Assembly: GCA_937906915.1 (NCBI GenBank)
Contig: CALCUU010000137.1
Span: 1-12,936 of the forward strand
Reading direction: 5' to 3'
DNA length: 12,936 nt
Source of the DNA: an uncultured Phascolarctobacterium sp.
GTDB taxonomy: Bacteria; Bacillota; Negativicutes; Acidaminococcales; Acidaminococcaceae
Shown piece after piece: positions 12,417-12,936 of this stretch (the first letter of the stretch is position 1; every line of letters begins with the position of its first letter). A program made the translations under genes and the position numbers. The notes under the pieces were generated by a model. The model was not told the DNA's origin. It saw nothing but the letters and a program-made list of their open reading frames with translations, and did not search any database.

Positions 12417-12500
12417 ATGAGCTACAGTGAAGCAGAAAAATTTGGAGAAGCAGTAAAGATTTTAAGAAACAGGAAGAAACTGACACAGGAGGTGCTAACC
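12417..12500 (+). other. In-frame upstream extension or leader of infC
   Basis: An ATG at 12417, with GGAG 9 nt upstream, opens a 28-codon stretch that reads straight into infC without a stop: MSYSEAEKFGEAVKIL, then RNRKKLTQEVLT. The second half resembles the first helix of Cro/CI-type HTH proteins (lRxxrxlTQeeL), which may be chance. It could be a genuine N-terminal extension of IF-3, a fused remnant, or a leader whose translation overlaps the AGGAGG of the real start. Confidence 0.4.
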
Positions 12501-12936
12501 ATTAGCAAGGAAACAAGAATCAACGAAGAAATTCGTGATAAGGAATTAAGAGTTATCGATGAAACAGGCGAAATGATCGGTATCATGAGCAGAGATGAAG
12601 CGCTGAGACTGGCTGAAGAAAAGAAGCTGGACTTAGTAAACATTTCACCGAATGCGAAACCGCCGGTTTGCAAAATTCTCGACTACGGCAAGTACAGATA
12701 CGAAATGCAGAAGAGAGAGAAGGAAGCAAAGAAGAAGCAGAAGACCATGCAGGTGAAGGAAATCAGATTGAGCACATTCATCGAAGATCACGATATCCAG
12801 GTTAAGGCAAAGACAGCCTGCAAGTTCCTGGAAGACGGCGACAAAGTAAAAGTCAGCCTGAGATTCAGAGGAAGAGAAAGAGACTACACTGCAAAAGGTA
12901 TGGATGTAATGAATCAGTTCGCTGAAATCGTATCCG
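12501..12936 (+). CDS. infC: Translation initiation factor IF-3, 3' truncated by window
   Basis: IF-3 binds the 30S subunit, prevents premature 50S joining and checks the start codon. 145 residues are visible. The N-terminal domain reads ISKETRINEEIRDKELRVID, ISPNAKPPVCKILDYGKYRYE. The Lys-rich linker is MQKREKEAKKKQKTMQVKEI. The C-terminal domain starts with FIEDHDIQVKAKTACKFLEDGDKVKVSLRFRGRE. The frame is still open at the window end. I place the start at ATT 12501: AGGAGGTG (12487-12494) lies 8 nt before it, ISKE.xxINEEI is the family's N terminus, and AUU is the classical autoregulated infC start. ATG 12417 in frame is the alternative. The usual neighbours thrS, rpmI and rplT are not upstream; the preceding gene is the divergent sigma factor. 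Arg is AGA in 11 of 12 codons and Lys mostly AAG, unlike groEL. Confidence 0.94.
   Translation, partial: MSKETRINEEIRDKELRVIDETGEMIGIMSRDEALRLAEEKKLDLVNISPNAKPPVCKILDYGKYRYEMQKREKEAKKKQKTMQVKEIRLSTFIEDHDIQVKAKTACKFLEDGDKVKVSLRFRGRERDYTAKGMDVMNQFAEIVS

Noticed and set aside
1..12936. CRISPR array, tRNA, rRNA or transposase
   Set aside because: No regularly spaced repeats, cloverleaf sequences, rRNA signatures or transposase motifs were seen on either strand.

Overview
The window looks like the chromosome of an anaerobic, low-to-mid GC Firmicute. A perfect CIRCE operator on groESL, a flavodiiron oxygen/NO scavenging protein, a NifS/NifU-type Fe-S pair, an ANTAR regulator and strong AGGAGG ribosome sites all fit this. 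My best guess is class Negativicutes, near Acidaminococcaceae, but that is an impression from protein similarity and was not tested.

Layout. 1-384: 3' end of a PAS/coiled-coil/ANTAR antitermination regulator, followed by two tandem hairpin terminators. 499-2565: sigma-A promoter, CIRCE, groES and groEL. 2660-3631: a monoacylglycerol-lipase-like alpha/beta hydrolase, convergent with an EamA/DMT permease on the minus strand (3676-4554). 4724-6096: guaA, divergent from the permease, with a shrunken amidotransferase domain that has lost its catalytic triad. 6222-7191: a PAP2 membrane phosphatase. 7383-8603: a class A flavodiiron protein. 8717-10463: a nifS-nifU operon for Fe-S cluster assembly. 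Up to this point the window is mostly housekeeping, with each unit closed by its own terminator.

The accessory part runs from about 10500 to 12345. A minus-strand cluster of tiny genes (48-aa orphan, DUF1659, a 22-aa cationic Trp-rich peptide, DUF2922) lies next to a minus-strand gene for a small sigma-70-like factor of 207 aa. Between them lies a 145-bp inverted repeat. Its two arms carry the same two motifs pointing outward (ACTTCCTCTTT, 11-12 bp, GTAAAGTTATAT) around an A-tract-rich centre. I read the arms as a pair of divergent promoters, possibly used by the adjacent sigma factor. The leftward one faces the DUF1659/DUF2922 cluster. The rightward one faces a roughly 145-nt, very CU-rich stretch without a convincing gene that ends at an intrinsic terminator, so it is a candidate small RNA. 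This sigma factor, small-protein operon and CU-rich RNA together are the best candidate in the window for an undescribed system.

The window ends inside infC (IF-3). It appears to start at the classical AUU codon behind AGGAGGTG, with a second possible start 84 bases upstream in frame. Its Arg and Lys codon choice (AGA/AAG) is opposite to that of groEL (CGY/AAA), which suggests a different origin for this segment or a contig join.
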